This document shows, one piece after another, positions 1 to 9,820 of a DNA stretch of 64,000 nucleotides (positions are counted from its first letter, which is position 1; each line of letters opens with the position of its first letter). Location: assembly GCA_022606425.2 (NCBI GenBank), contig JAHDVF020000510.1, positions 248,001 through 312,000 on the forward strand, written 5' to 3'. The position numbers and the translations under genes were made by a program. The notes below the pieces were generated by a model that saw only the letters and a list, made by a program, of their open reading frames with translations, was not told the origin of the DNA and ran no database searches. The DNA comes from Lepidostoma basale (lineage: Eukaryota; Arthropoda; Insecta; Trichoptera; Lepidostomatidae).

Positions 1-60
1 AGAAGTTTTATTATATTTCATGTCAATGAATGTTTCGTCTGTCTAAGGCATTATCAAATA
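1..60 (-). repeat. HH-f terminal repeat fragment
   Basis: The complement reads TTTGATAATGCCTTAGA, then a short hairpin, then CGAAACAT. This matches the HH-f repeats at 23701-23912 and 38605-38690. It is cut by the window edge and diverged in the helix III palindrome. Confidence 0.5.
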
Positions 61-240
61 TCTTGACGAATGTTAACCATATTTGTAATTTTTTTAGAAT
101 TACGAGAAGTTCCGTTTAACATTTATAATAAGTGCTTTTGGAAAATATTTTGGAGATTCAGATTTTTAGAGTTCTCTGGCAAGAGAGAATAAGAAGTACA
201 GACAGATAAACAGAAGTAAACAGACAAGTAAACAGATAAG

Positions 241-495
241 GGAGATATGCGAGGTCGAGGATGTCGTAAGGTGAGGAAAGCAAAGGAGAAGATACTGGTA
301 TGCACACGTGAGGAGAATGGATCCACCCAGACTCCTCTTCATTGTGTTGCACGGCTAGTCCCAAGGTAAACGACCCCCGGGCAGACCACCAAAGAGATGG
401 ATTGACAACTGGGATTCAACCTCGCAGGAGGCCAATTCCTCTTTAAAAACAGACTACAAGACCCTCAATAAGAAGAAGAAGAAGAGAAAAAGATT
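241..495 (+). mobile_element. RTE-F 3' fragment
   Basis: Degraded tail of an RTE-like reverse transcriptase. GAGATATGCGAGGTCGAGGA, the CGGGCAGACCACCAAAGAG (GRPPKR) stretch and TGGGATTCAACCTCGCAGGA match the RTE-F copies at 12172, 24040 and 27035. It ends in a GAA-type tail and has no open frame. Confidence 0.55.
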
Positions 496-1011
496 TTTAA
501 ACAGCGGGGTGTTTTTCATTAGTAATTTGGTCACCCTCTTAGAAAAACCACCCCGTGAATTCTTCTTTGTGCACGCCAAGCTCCGTGGAAATTTCACTCT
601 GCATTTTACAGAAAAGTCTTCAGCGGCTTTTCACCCGGTGTTTTGCTTTGAACGGGTTTGAAAGTATTTGATGAAGGTAAACAATGGCCGACACGAGGAG
701 TGAAAAAGCACGGTGTTTTTTTGTTTATATTGTTAGTAAGACCAGAATTTATTTATTTTCCTTCAAACTCATTCAAAGGGTTGCTACTCACCCCGGCTCT
801 TATAAGAAGCATTTTCATGAAAGCGTTTTTGATATAATTTCCGTAGATATGTGAATCGTATTAATAAGTTGTAAAGTAATATTTTTAAACGTGACCATCT
901 ATACGTAAAAAAATGTATAAAAAAATATATTATATTTCATTTTAAATAAAGAAAAAAAATATATTGATTTTTTTATTATAATTGTATATTTAGTGGGCTT
1001 CACTTGTGTTT
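496..1011. other. No gene seen
   Basis: AT-rich sequence with no open frame, repeat or RNA that I recognise. Confidence 0.5.
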
Positions 1012-1432
1012 AACTTCATGACGAAAACATGGCATGACCAAATTAATCAATTACTAAAAGGAGGCCACATTCGATGTTTCTATGATCGTGCTTTCAGCGT
1101 TGCGGGTCCGTTGACGTGGAATAGCCTCCATGTTAGTATTAAGTATGAGGATAGTGACGTTAAATTTAGAAAACTTCTGAAGACTGCACTGTTCGGTCAG
1201 TCATTTCCTAGTGCACCCTTGGAGTAATTGATTTTACAAAACGACGCACTTAACATACAAGTCATCAGAATAATAATTCGAAGTCGGAATAATCGACGTG
1301 CGTGCATGGTACGATGAATGAATGTAGTGGAAACCCGAGAGGTATGCCAGGACAGAACATTGTTGCGGTCCATCCTCTCTGCCTACACCTCGGGAGAAAT
1401 GGCGTGATGGTTAGTTATAATAGTTAGTTAGT
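1012..1432 (+). mobile_element. RTE-C 3' end, interrupted
   Basis: The part before 1075 encodes TWHDQINQLLKGGHIR and resumes at 1276 with the RSRNNRRAC region. It ends at GAAATGGCGTGATGGTTAG with a GTTA-type tail. An L2-like fragment splits it, flanked by the repeated target ATTCGA. Without the insert the two halves form a normal RTE-C 3' end. Confidence 0.8.
1075..1275 (+). mobile_element. L2/CR1-like 3' end nested in RTE-C
   Basis: Encodes YDRAFSVAGPLTWNSL and FRKLLKTALF, the conserved end of L2/CR1 reverse transcriptases. A short 3' UTR and an AAT tail follow. ATTCGA at 1069-1074 recurs at 1276-1281, a 6-bp TSD. A close relative is at 28318-28530. The 73-residue open frame from 1006 is an accidental fusion of RTE-C and this fragment. 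Confidence 0.8.
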
Positions 1433-1655
1433 TAGAAAAAACATACATTTGAAAAGACATAATTTATATAGAAATTTAAAAATGATTAATTTGTCCCACC
1501 CATCACACCGCGTCTCCCGCGGGGCGAAAAGAGAAGGATGGAGTGCCGCATCGGTTAAAGTGTGACAGTCCATTCTTTCTGCCTTCCCTTTCGGGGAGAC
1601 GGCGTGATGGTTAGTTAGTTATATATAATTGGGAATGGGAGCTTGGTATTATTGA
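1430..1655 (+). repeat. Repeat R2 (occupied site)
   Basis: The flanks (AAAACATACATTTG to GATTAATTTG, then AATTGGGAATGGGAGCTTGG) match the complement of 28590-28700. That second copy lacks the 1501-1621 insert, so it is the empty-site version. The class of R2 is unknown. Confidence 0.6.
1501..1621 (+). mobile_element. Foldback RTE-tail element, copy 1
   Basis: The first half, CATCACACCGCGTCTCCCGC onwards, resembles the complement of an RTE 3' end. The second half is an RTE-A 3' end from TGTGACAGTCCATTC to GGCGTGATGGTTAG. The RNA would fold into one long imperfect hairpin. Three more copies share exactly this junction (13054, 56029, 56235), so it moves as a unit. It has no coding capacity. Confidence 0.75.
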
Positions 1656-2314
1656 GTTTAAGGGTCGAATACACATTAAATCAGAAGACAAACGACATTT
1701 CCTGCATGACACGACTTTTTTATTTGTAAAAAAAATGCTACCGTGAAGTCAGATGGAAAGACGATGTGTGGACTTTGATTAAATGTGTGCTAATGAAATA
1801 GCGACTTGGAATCCTCGAGAGATTGTTCCGTTCCAACGCCCTGCGAAATCACAATAAAAACCCTCGAAGGAAGTTTTTGTTGAAATCCCTTTGAAGTAGG
1901 TACTCGGACTGGCTGTTAAGATGAATCCCAGTTTGCGTTTTTCTTTATCTCTCCTCCGGATTCCTTTGTATTGCTACAAAGGTTCCGATCCACCGCTTTG
2001 ATTCTTCCGTTCAGGAGCTTTGAGGACGAGTCTGAAATAATATAATGGATTCCTGAAAAGTTGATGTTAATACGCCGCTCTGGTTGCTTATTAGAAAAAG
2101 CTAATAAAATTACGAAATCCCATTCGCTCGAGTACCGGCTATTACAAAAGGAACGCTTTGTTCGGAGGGGTTTACTTTGGAAGTAATTAGATTAGCAGTA
2201 TGCTTCATTGCTTGAGCACTGAGTCGTCCGAGCCGCGACTCAACAATTGTCTGCCTTGAATGCAAAACACACAAAAGGCAGTCTAAAAATAAAATTCGTA
2301 GAATTGTACAAACT
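1656..2314. other. No gene seen
   Basis: Sequence of mixed composition with no long frame and no repeat shared with the rest of the window. This may be unique DNA. Confidence 0.45.
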
Positions 2315-2328
2315 GACCCCTAATGTCA

Positions 2329-2876
2329 TCGCAAACAAAAACCTATCCAAAAAGCTAGAATGGCAGTGCACAATGGTGTTCTTCTACCGACCCTTATGTA
2401 TGGAAGCGAAGCATGGAGCTGGCAAAAGAAGGATGAAAGTAGAATAAATGCAGTAGAAATGAGATCTCTTAGACGAATGTGTGGATACTCTGTGTATGAT
2501 AGAGTGTCGAATGAAAATATAAGAAATGAATGCGGTGCGAATGATGGTGTCATGAACAAAATAATGAAAGGATCATTAAGATGGTTTGGACATATGGAAC
2601 GAATGCATGAAGAAAGAATGGTAAAAAAATTATATGTTAATGATGTAAATGGAACCAGAAATAAAGGAAGACCGAGGAAAACGTGGCACGATCAAATAAA
2701 TCACATATTGAATGTCGGCCATGTGAGGAGTCAGAGAAATCGACGCGCGTGCATGACACGATGTATGAATGTTGAGGAAGCGAGAGAAATATGTCAGAAA
2801 AGAAAAGTGTGGCAGTCCATTCTTTCTGCCTACCCCTTCGGGGAGACGGCGTGATGGTTAGTTAGTTAGTTAGTTA
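2329..2876 (+). mobile_element. RTE-A 3' end with 14-bp TSD
   Basis: A 5'-truncated RTE-like copy. The frame 2360-2854 (164 aa) is uninterrupted: YGSEAWSWQKKDESR, MRSLRRMCG, RWFGHMERM, GRPRKTWHDQIN, then SAYPFGETA and stop. The tail is GTTA repeats. GACCCCTAATGTCA at 2315-2328 recurs at 2877-2890. Truncation plus a long TSD indicates target-primed reverse transcription, and the open frame suggests a recent insertion. It encodes only the C-terminal thumb and tail of the reverse transcriptase, with no catalytic motif. Confidence 0.9.
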
Positions 2877-2949
2877 GACCCCTAATGTCACACAGTTTCT
2901 CCGCAGGGGTAGGCAGAGGATTGAACCATATCACACTGTAAGTAATTGA

Positions 2950-3065
2950 TATTGACGACCTTCGTGGCCGAGTGGTAAGTGCATTGACTGCCACCCCGAA
3001 GATTCCGAGTTCGATCTCGGGTATATACCTGTATTTGAAGGGAATCGGCATAAATTAAAAGTAAA
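2950..3065 (+). mobile_element. SINE-1 head
   Basis: A tRNA-like head with box A TGGCCGAGTGGT and a box B-like GAGTTCGATCTC. It follows GACGACCTTCG as in the other SINE-1 copies. The 3' body differs from the main family, so this is a truncated or variant copy. Confidence 0.65.
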
Positions 3066-3595
3066 AATACAGCATCAAAATAAACAAAACGATTATTTGC
3101 TCAACGCAAACGCGTGACGTGTCGGTATCGGCTGATGACTGTCCAGTGTAAAAGGACCTTTGGAAAGACGAAAATTGTTGGTCTCATAGAATAAAGGCTA
3201 CGCACATATGAAACAAAAATATTTTTATATATAAAATTCTTGCTCTGTATGAATTTAAACGTGGAAATTTTATATGCTTCTCTCATAAGTAAACAAAGTT
3301 TATGCAGCTCAAAGGAAATGTTTTCACACAGGGGTAGATACTGAAGTCTACAGGCAAACAAGAACAAGATTAAGTATGCTCCACGGGAGAGAACAAACAA
3401 ACACAGATTTTGCACTGCATTTTATAGTTTACTAAAGAATAATGCACTCAATACACATGCTAATATCTAGAAAAAGGGGTAGTTTTACGCATAAAATATC
3501 AAAATAAAAAATTAAGTACAAGATCCCTTTGTAAAACTAACTAGAACTCACTCACATCACGCCGTCTCCTCAGACGGTGGAAAATATAATAATAA
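3066..3595. other. No gene seen
   Basis: AT-rich. A scrap of RTE 3' end (complement) lies at about 3556-3585 (CATCACGCCGTCTCC). The minus-strand frame 3101-3415 has no family signature. Confidence 0.4.
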
Positions 3596-3599
3596 TAAT

Positions 3600-3905
3600 A
3601 ATAATAATAATTAAACAGTAATTAGAAGAAACAAATACACATAGTATAGAGTCCAAAACGATGAAACATAATAAATTAAAAACGATTAAAATAACAGGAA
3701 GTAGTTACATCTATAAGAAAGGAGACAAAAGTATTATTATTTTTTAGCTAGACTGTATTTAGATAATATATAATCTATCTAAAAAATATTAATACTACCT
3801 TCAACATTTGTCACCTTTCTTATTAATGTATTCTACTTCCTGTTATTATTTATCGTTTTTAATTTATTATGTTTCATCGTTTTTGACTATTTTATTATTA
3901 TTATA
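3600..3905. repeat. Inverted repeat, HH-a element end
   Basis: The complement of 3608-3735 matches 3800-3905 (TATGTTTCATCGTTTT..GACT and TCCTTTCTTAT). The plus arm is also homologous to 47830-47975, upstream of the second HH-a copy. The pair looks like two opposed ends of the same Penelope-like element. Confidence 0.6.
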
Positions 3906-3934
3906 TAATATTTTGCACCTTTAATATTTTCTCC

Positions 3935-4260
3935 TATAAATAGTAACTAACCATTTATTTAATTAAAATATTTAGGTACCTAACTCAACTCCAGAAAGAA
4001 CTTCAAAATTATATCAAAGAAATCATTCAAATTGACATAGGAACAAATACACACTAAGGTTCGATAAATCACGAAATTTGACATTTGAGATATTATTGTA
4101 ACACCTGATGATGTCAACATAGGTTGACGAAACAGCTGTCGCGTAAAATAAAATAAGCTGTGATACATAAAACAAAGTTATATAATTTAACAGTTTAAAA
4201 TAATATGGTATCATAGTGTTTCGGCCAGAACAATGGATTTTATCAAAAATTTAAAAATTC
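3935..4260 (+). mobile_element. Penelope-like leader region carrying HH-a
   Basis: Homologous to 48005-48278 and 48724-48765. It has three parts: a coding-like stretch (LTQLQKELQNYI), the hammerhead-like motif at 4095-4150, and ATCATAGTGTTTCGGCCAGA leading to an ATG at 4233. The layout of coding remnant, ribozyme-like leader and new ORF suits a Penelope-like terminal repeat. That assignment is inferred. Confidence 0.5.
4095..4150 (+). ncRNA. Hammerhead-like ribozyme motif HH-a
   Basis: CTGATGA at 4105-4111, one unpaired T, stem II GTCAAC/GTTGAC with loop ATAG (4113-4128), GAAA at 4129-4132, palindromic helix III ACAGCTGT (4132-4139), and C at 4140 as the predicted cleavage position. Stem I would pair the bases before CTGATGA with GCGTAAAAT, imperfectly. 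All core bases are canonical except for the extra nucleotide before stem II. Activity is untested. Confidence 0.65.
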
Positions 4261-4270
4261 TGGCCTGAAA

Positions 4271-4708
4271 ATGCTTCACGAAAATTCCCCGGGTCTAATA
4301 TTAGATAATTTAGAAGCTTTGGAAATTAAGAAAGCCCTTAACAATAATCTACCCTTATATAATAATCAAACTAATCTTTCAGATAGTTACATTTTAGACA
4401 TGTTCCCCATTGAAAATAATTTTAAATATTCGTATAAAAATAAATTAATTATACTACAAAAATCTGAAATAGAAATTCTCTATAATTGTTCCCTAATGAG
4501 CATGACTCACCGTTCTAACATTCTATTCGTCCTCGCCCACACTTTCTCCTTTTCCTTGTTCCTTTTTATATTTCTTTCTTCAAATGTTGTTCTCCGATTT
4601 TATTCTAAGTTTACTTTCTCACGTGGGTTTGATACAAACACTAAAAGTGTATTATTATTAGATTTTTTTCAATCGAATGATTTAACTCAATCGAAAGACA
4701 CGATTTGA
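4271..4708 (+). pseudogene. Uncharacterised ORF after HH-a leader
   Basis: A 145-residue frame with an Asn/Leu-rich N-terminus (LEALEIKKALNNNLPLY), a hydrophobic segment near residues 88-108 (FVLAHTFSFSLFLFIF) and no recognisable domain. It begins 38 bases after the leader ATG at 4233, which is in another frame and stops quickly. It could be the frameshifted N-terminal region of a Penelope-like polyprotein or chance coding. No RT or GIY-YIG motif is visible. Confidence 0.3.
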
Positions 4709-5383
4709 TAAAGTATAAATTATTGTATTTTTTTGCAAATATGTCACCGAGTAAAAATCTTTTACCGCTTGAAGGGATAATCATATTGAATATCTTCAAA
4801 ATCAATCTTGTCGGCTTACCAGTGGGTGGAGATCGGAAGAAAAAATAAGAACGAATTCCCTGAAAGAACTTCCTCTCCTGAAATCCGTTCGGTTAGCGCC
4901 CGTTCGGATAAAAGGCAAAAAAAAAATACAGCGAGCCGCCGTTAGCGGTGGATGCACCGAACCGTGAAACACTGTTTTAATAATGTTCGATCAAATACGT
5001 AAAGCCTTCGCTGGGATACGCCCTTTGGACGGGCAATAAACCTATGGGAATGAGTTGGCCCTGTACTGCGAATATGGGAAATACTCTAAGTACAGGGGAT
5101 ATTTAATACTAAGTTAAAGCCGGGAGTCACACAAAAAATGTAAGAAAATGTTTAGTATCGCACGACATTTTTCATAATCTAGAGTTGTTGATCTTGTCCG
5201 TATTGAGAAAAAAACTGTCTTCTTATTTTCCCTTGCTATTGACCAGTCATTGAGAGGAAAATATTGCGAAAAAATGTTGGACCCACGCTGAAAGATGGGA
5301 CTTACAGAATTAAAAGAAACCTTAAACTTGAAGTAGTGATTAACCAGGAAACAGTAGTGAGATTCTGTAAGTCTCAACGCCTA
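4709..5383. other. No gene seen
   Basis: AT-rich, with a minus-strand frame at 5114-5377 that has no signature. No repeat is recognised. Confidence 0.4.
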
Positions 5384-5692
5384 CGATGGGCTAAAGGATC
5401 GCTGCATTGGTTCTGACATATGGGGCGCATAGATGGAGAAAGAATATTTAAGAAAGTATACGGTAATGATGTAAATGGAGTACGAAGTCGAGGCAGACCG
5501 AGGAAAACATGGCATGACCAAATTAATCAAAATTTAAAGGTTGGTCATGTTAGAAGTCGGAAAAATCAACGTGCGTGTATGACTCGCTGTATGAATGTGG
5601 AGGAAGCTAGAGAGGTGTGTCAGGATAGAGTAGTGTGGCGGTCCATTCTCTCTGCCTACCCCTTCGGGGAAACGGCGTGATGGTTTTTTTGT
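5384..5692 (+). mobile_element. RTE-B 3' end
   Basis: An open frame runs 5420-5680 (GRIDGERIFKKVYGNDVNG, GRPRKTWHDQINQNLKVGH, RSILSAYPFGETA, stop). The nucleotide sequence follows the RTE-B subfamily (AATTTAAAGGTTGGTCATG). The tail is reduced to a T run. The 5' part is truncated. Confidence 0.75.
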
Positions 5693-6174
5693 GGCTACAA
5701 AACAATTCGAGTAAACACAGGGTAGGAACTGTGGAAAAGCTGATTCACGTGGTTGTAGAATGAAAAGCTTTGTACCAACTGGTACTTCAGTGATTGGTGT
5801 ATATCACGAATATGATAACGTATTATGGTAAACTGATTTTATTGAGGGTGAGTGAAAATGAAATAATGTTTTTATAGTGATTTGATTTAAATACGGCCGA
5901 GAGAAAACTGGGATAAATTTTTAAATATGATCGATTGGGCAATAGTGTAGAGCATGTCAGAAAATAATGAACGAATGGACACAAGAACGGGTTGTATTTT
6001 TTTAAGGTATTGTAATCAATCACGCGATTATATTAAATATTCCATGATGGATTAGATGTGAAAAAACGTGGAAGCAGTAGCGAAAAGCGTTGAAATTCTC
6101 AACGTACATAATAAATAACTAAACATGGAAGAGAAAATTAAAATATCAAACTGCAAAAGGATGAAAAATTAATA
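5693..6174. other. No gene seen
   Basis: AT-rich sequence without recognised repeats or a supported ORF. Confidence 0.4.
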
Positions 6175-6360
6175 AATGAGATCTTTTAGACGAACGTGTC
6201 ATAAATCTTCATATGATGATGAATGTGAATCAGTCCAAGGTTACGTTTGATTTTTTTAAAGTATCTTCACCGTAGCGAAGCATGAAACTGGCAAAAGAAG
6301 CATGAAAGTAGAATAAATGCAGTAGAAGTAAGAAAGTAGAATAAATGCAGTAGGAAGTTT
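6175..6360 (+). mobile_element. Scrambled RTE pieces
   Basis: Short shuffled RTE segments: the ATGATGAATGTGAATCAGTC palm-downstream region, then AAACTGGCAAAAGAA, and a duplicated AGAATAAATGCAGTAGAA. This suggests internal rearrangement. Confidence 0.5.
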
Positions 6361-6425
6361 ACAGATCGCAACTACAGCTGTATCAGGCTTTTAGCTAGGC
6401 TAGTTTAGGAAGGATATACTGGAAT

Positions 6426-6930
6426 GGTGAAAATTTGGAGCAAGTAGATAAGTTCGTGTATTTAGGTGGTATGTTTACAAAAGATGGGCAAGTGGAGAGG
6501 GATATGCAAAGAAGGGTTGGGGCAGGCAACAAAGTGAATGGTGCACTTATGTCATCGCAAACAAAATCCAATCCAAAAAAGCTAGAATGGCAGTGCACAA
6601 TGGTGTTCTTCTACCGACCCTTATGTATGGAAGCGAAGCATGGAACTGGCAAAAGAAGGATGAAAGTAGAATAAATGCAGTAGAAATGAGATCTCTTAGA
6701 CGAATGTGCGGATACTCTGTGTTATATAGAGTGTCAATGGAAATATAAGAAGTGAATGCGGTGCGAATGATGGTGATAACATGATTCATAAGAACAAAAT
6801 AATGAAAGGATCATTAAGATGGTTTGGACACATGGAAAGAATGAATGAAGAAAGAATGGTAAAAAAATATATATGATAACGATGTAAATGGAACTAGAAA
6901 TAGACGAAGATCGAGGAAAACGTGTCACTT
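6426..6930 (+). mobile_element. RTE-A internal fragment
   Basis: Starts further 5' than most copies: EQVDKFVYLGGMFTKDGQV (6435 onward), then the thumb region. It stops at CGTGTCACT without a 3' end. Several frameshifts and stops disrupt it after 6540. Confidence 0.75.
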
Positions 6931-7383
6931 GGTCGATCTTATTGAAAAGGCGATTTTTGTAGAAGTCGAGCACTAGGGTTACCATTTATGGTGAGATTGA
7001 TATAAAGGATCAAAAGGATATAACTGAAAAGAATATAATTTCAATTGATAATATACAAGAACTGATACAACATACTTTTAATTTTTTATGCTTGCTTTCA
7101 ATCAATATTTTTTTTATAAAAATGTAAAAATTAAACGAAATTTCGATAATGCAACTTGAAAAAATTAAACTTAATATATCATTTTATAGGTTTATTTCAA
7201 CCATAAAGCATATAATCCATTAGCCCTATTTTTTTTTTAAATAATTAAAAACATGCGGTATGTGAGTGTTCCTAAGTTAAAACATCACGGTACTAAAACG
7301 GTTAAATGTAAGAAAAAATAATCAAACGATTTTACTGAAATCTCTGGAAGTTCATTTTAAATAATAAACTAACAACTAATTTA
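6931..7383. other. No gene seen
   Basis: Low-complexity AT-rich DNA with long A and T runs. No ORF or repeat family is recognised. Confidence 0.4.
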
Positions 7384-7745
7384 CCATCACGCCGTCTCCC
7401 CGGAGGGGAAGGCAGAAATAATGGAACGCCACACTGTTCTGTCCTGACATACTTCTCTCGCTTCCTCTACATTCATACATCTTGTCATGCACGCACGTCG
7501 ATTTCTCCGACTCCTCACGTGACCGACGTTCAATATTTGATTGATTTGATCGTGCCACGTTTTCCTCGGCCTTCCTCTATTTCTTGCTCCGCCGTTTACA
7601 TATATCTTCTTTACCATTCTGTCTTCACTCATTCTTTCCATGTGTCCAAACCATCTTAATGACCCTTTCCTTATTTTGTTCATAACACGTTCATTCGCAC
7701 CACATTCACTTCTTATACTTGCATTTGTCACTCTATCATATACAG
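7384..7745 (-). mobile_element. RTE-D 3' end
   Basis: The minus-strand frame 7387-7731 (114 aa) reads ECGANERVMNKIRKGSLRWF, MSEDRMVKKIYVN, GRPRKTWHDQIN and SAFPSGETA. The GTTA tail is short and decayed. It is truncated at the thumb region. Confidence 0.8.
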
Positions 7746-7806
7746 ATTTGAATAATAATTAAAATTTAAATAATAATTTAATTAACATTTTAAATAATAA
7801 TTAAAT

Positions 7807-7921
7807 AAAACGATGTTATTTAACTACTTCCACTTTTGTCTTTATTTCGACAGCGAGCCTGGCGAAACCGGTCGCTGTCGAAATAAAGACAAAAGAGGAA
7901 GTAGTTAAAAAACATCGTTTT
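7807..7921. repeat. HH-g palindrome
   Basis: Arms of about 50 bp (TAACTACTTCCACTTTTGTC.. and its complement) enclose a 14-15 bp centre, GCCTGGCGAAACCG. The right half reads GGCGAAACCGGTC, the GAAAC plus palindrome (ACCGGT) plus C layout of the other HH loci. The CTGATGA box is missing. Related copies are at 31055-31310 and 62968-63128. Confidence 0.65.
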
Positions 7922-8589
7922 GTATAATTATTTTTGAGAAAAATTATTTTGAATGTATCGAATTTAAGATGAATGCTTAAATAAGTTATTGTGTAGGTGC
8001 TTACGTCTAAAAATATATATGAAATCTCGAAAGAAAAACCTTAAATATTAGAGTACCAAGGGCCAGACACAGATTGGTCAATAAATGGGACCGAAACATT
8101 TGACAAGGGCCGGCCACTTCATAGTACAGCAAAAGTAATAAAATAATCCTAAAGGCATGCAAATAACGTCAAGACTCCGAAAGGGAACCCGATCCCGTGT
8201 CCCTTGAAATCACAAAACGGGCGGGTCGCCGAAATGTTTGAATAAAAATTTACGTAAATAATCTGGGAGCTTTTCTTAGGCTTTACTTATTTATTATTTT
8301 TTCCATTCGACCCTCGAGATTTTCCACTAATAGCTCTCGTAAGAAGCCAAGAGGAACGAGTATCAAACATTTTTATTTCATTTCATTTACATTTTGTTCC
8401 GATGAACTTTTCTTGTAGAAACACTCTGGTTTTTAATAAATGTTCTCAACTGAAATCTTTAGAACAGCTAGAGTGGAAAATCCCGGGTGAAAATATACGA
8501 AATCTCCTAAAATTTCAATGTATTATTTATATACTTTTTCTTCTTTTTCTTTCCCTAACTATACACATGTACATGGACAAACAGAATGA
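7922..8589. other. No gene seen
   Basis: Includes a plus frame at 8402-8626 without a recognisable domain. Nothing is shared with other parts of the window. Confidence 0.4.
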
Positions 8590-8870
8590 CGAACACAAAA
8601 GTCCTGAATCGTGCAGGAGTAAATAGAGGGCTGCTGACATTGATCAAAGTCCGCAAGATTTCATATCTGGGTCACGTTCTACGAGGAGAGAAATATCGCC
8701 TGCTGCATCTGATTTTGAAGGCGGATCTCTTGGCTGCGCAATGTGAGGGAATGGACGGGAATCGAAACTGTGGAGGAGCTATTCCGGGCAGCGCAGGATA
8801 GGGAAGAGTTTACCAGAGTGATCGCCAACGTCGGGGGGACCTGACAGGGCACTTTAAGAAGAAGAAGAAT
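8590..8870 (+). mobile_element. RTE-H 3' fragment
   Basis: Encodes LIKVRKISYLGHVLRGEKYR, then degenerates. The end GTGATCGCCAACGTCGG..ACCTGACAGGGCACTT and a GAAGAAG tail match 40994-41325. The frame is disrupted in the middle. Confidence 0.7.
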
Positions 8871-8875
8871 TGTAC

Positions 8876-9330
8876 AAACAAACAAACCATCACCCTGTTT
8901 CCCCGCAGGGGTAGGCAGAGAGAATGGACCGCCACACTACTCTATCCTGACATACCTCTCTAGCTTCCTCCACATTCATACAGCGAATCATACACGCATG
9001 TCGATTCTTCCGGCTTATGACATGACCAACCTTTAAAATTTTATTAATTTGGTCATGTCATGTTTTCCTCGGTCTACCTCGACTCCATACTCCATTTACA
9101 TCGTTAACGTATACTTTTTTAACCATTCTTTCTTCACCCATGCGCTCCATATGTCCGAGACAACGCAGCGATGCTATCATAATTTTGTTCATAATACCTT
9201 CTTTCGCTCTAAATTCCTTTCTAATATCAGCATTTGAGATTCTGTCGTACATCGTTCTACCACACATACGTCTTAGGGACCTCATCTCTACCGCATTTAT
9301 TCTTCTCCCATCTTTCTTCTGCCAGTGTCC
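8876..9330 (-). mobile_element. RTE-B 3' end, cut by R1
   Basis: The complement starts with a CAAA (GTTT) tail, has the terminal hairpin in CCCCGCAGGGG, and encodes RWLGHMERM-like and RSLRRMCGRTMYDRISNAD. Homology stops near 9330, where repeat R1 begins. Confidence 0.75.
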
Positions 9331-9820
9331 TAATAATTGTGAAGTGTTTCTCAACATAGTAACATATATACATCTTTCAAAAAAAAAAATTCAGACGTGG
9401 TGGTCGTAAGAAGGGCAAAAGGGGAATGTTGTTAACATAAAGCGATCGCTTAACCCAACCAATGACTGGTCATAAGTCCTGTAAACGCCTCGACTACCAT
9501 ATTCTGTTTCCAAAAAATAGCAATGTATGATAGTTGTGTAGCCTTTCACATTGCATTAATGAAGATTTTCTGCTTAATGCTTACATTTATTCTTAATAGA
9601 TGTCGCTAGTGTAGATTGGCCTAAATTTTTTTAAGTGTTTCTAAACATAGTAGCATATATACATCTTTCAAAAATTTGTAAGACGTGGTGGTCGTAAGAT
9701 GGGCGGAATGGGGAATGTTGTTAACATAAAGCGATCGCTTAACCCAACCAATGACAGTTCATAAGTCCTGTAAACGCCTCGATCACCATATTCCGTTTCG
9801 AAAAAATACAATTCATTGAT
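9331..9820 (+). repeat. Two tandem copies of repeat R1
   Basis: GTGTTTCTCAACATAGTA..CATATTCTGTTTCC (9331-9525) is repeated with about 10% change at 9635-9815. Both contain AGACGTGGTGGTCGTAAGA and AAGCGATCGCTTAACCCAAC. Other copies are at 14519, 43240, 43800 and 46883. No coding. Confidence 0.7.

Noticed and set aside
2853..2877. CRISPR or telomere-like array (GTTA repeats)
   Set aside because: Short tetranucleotide runs always at RTE 3' ends. They are retrotransposon tails.
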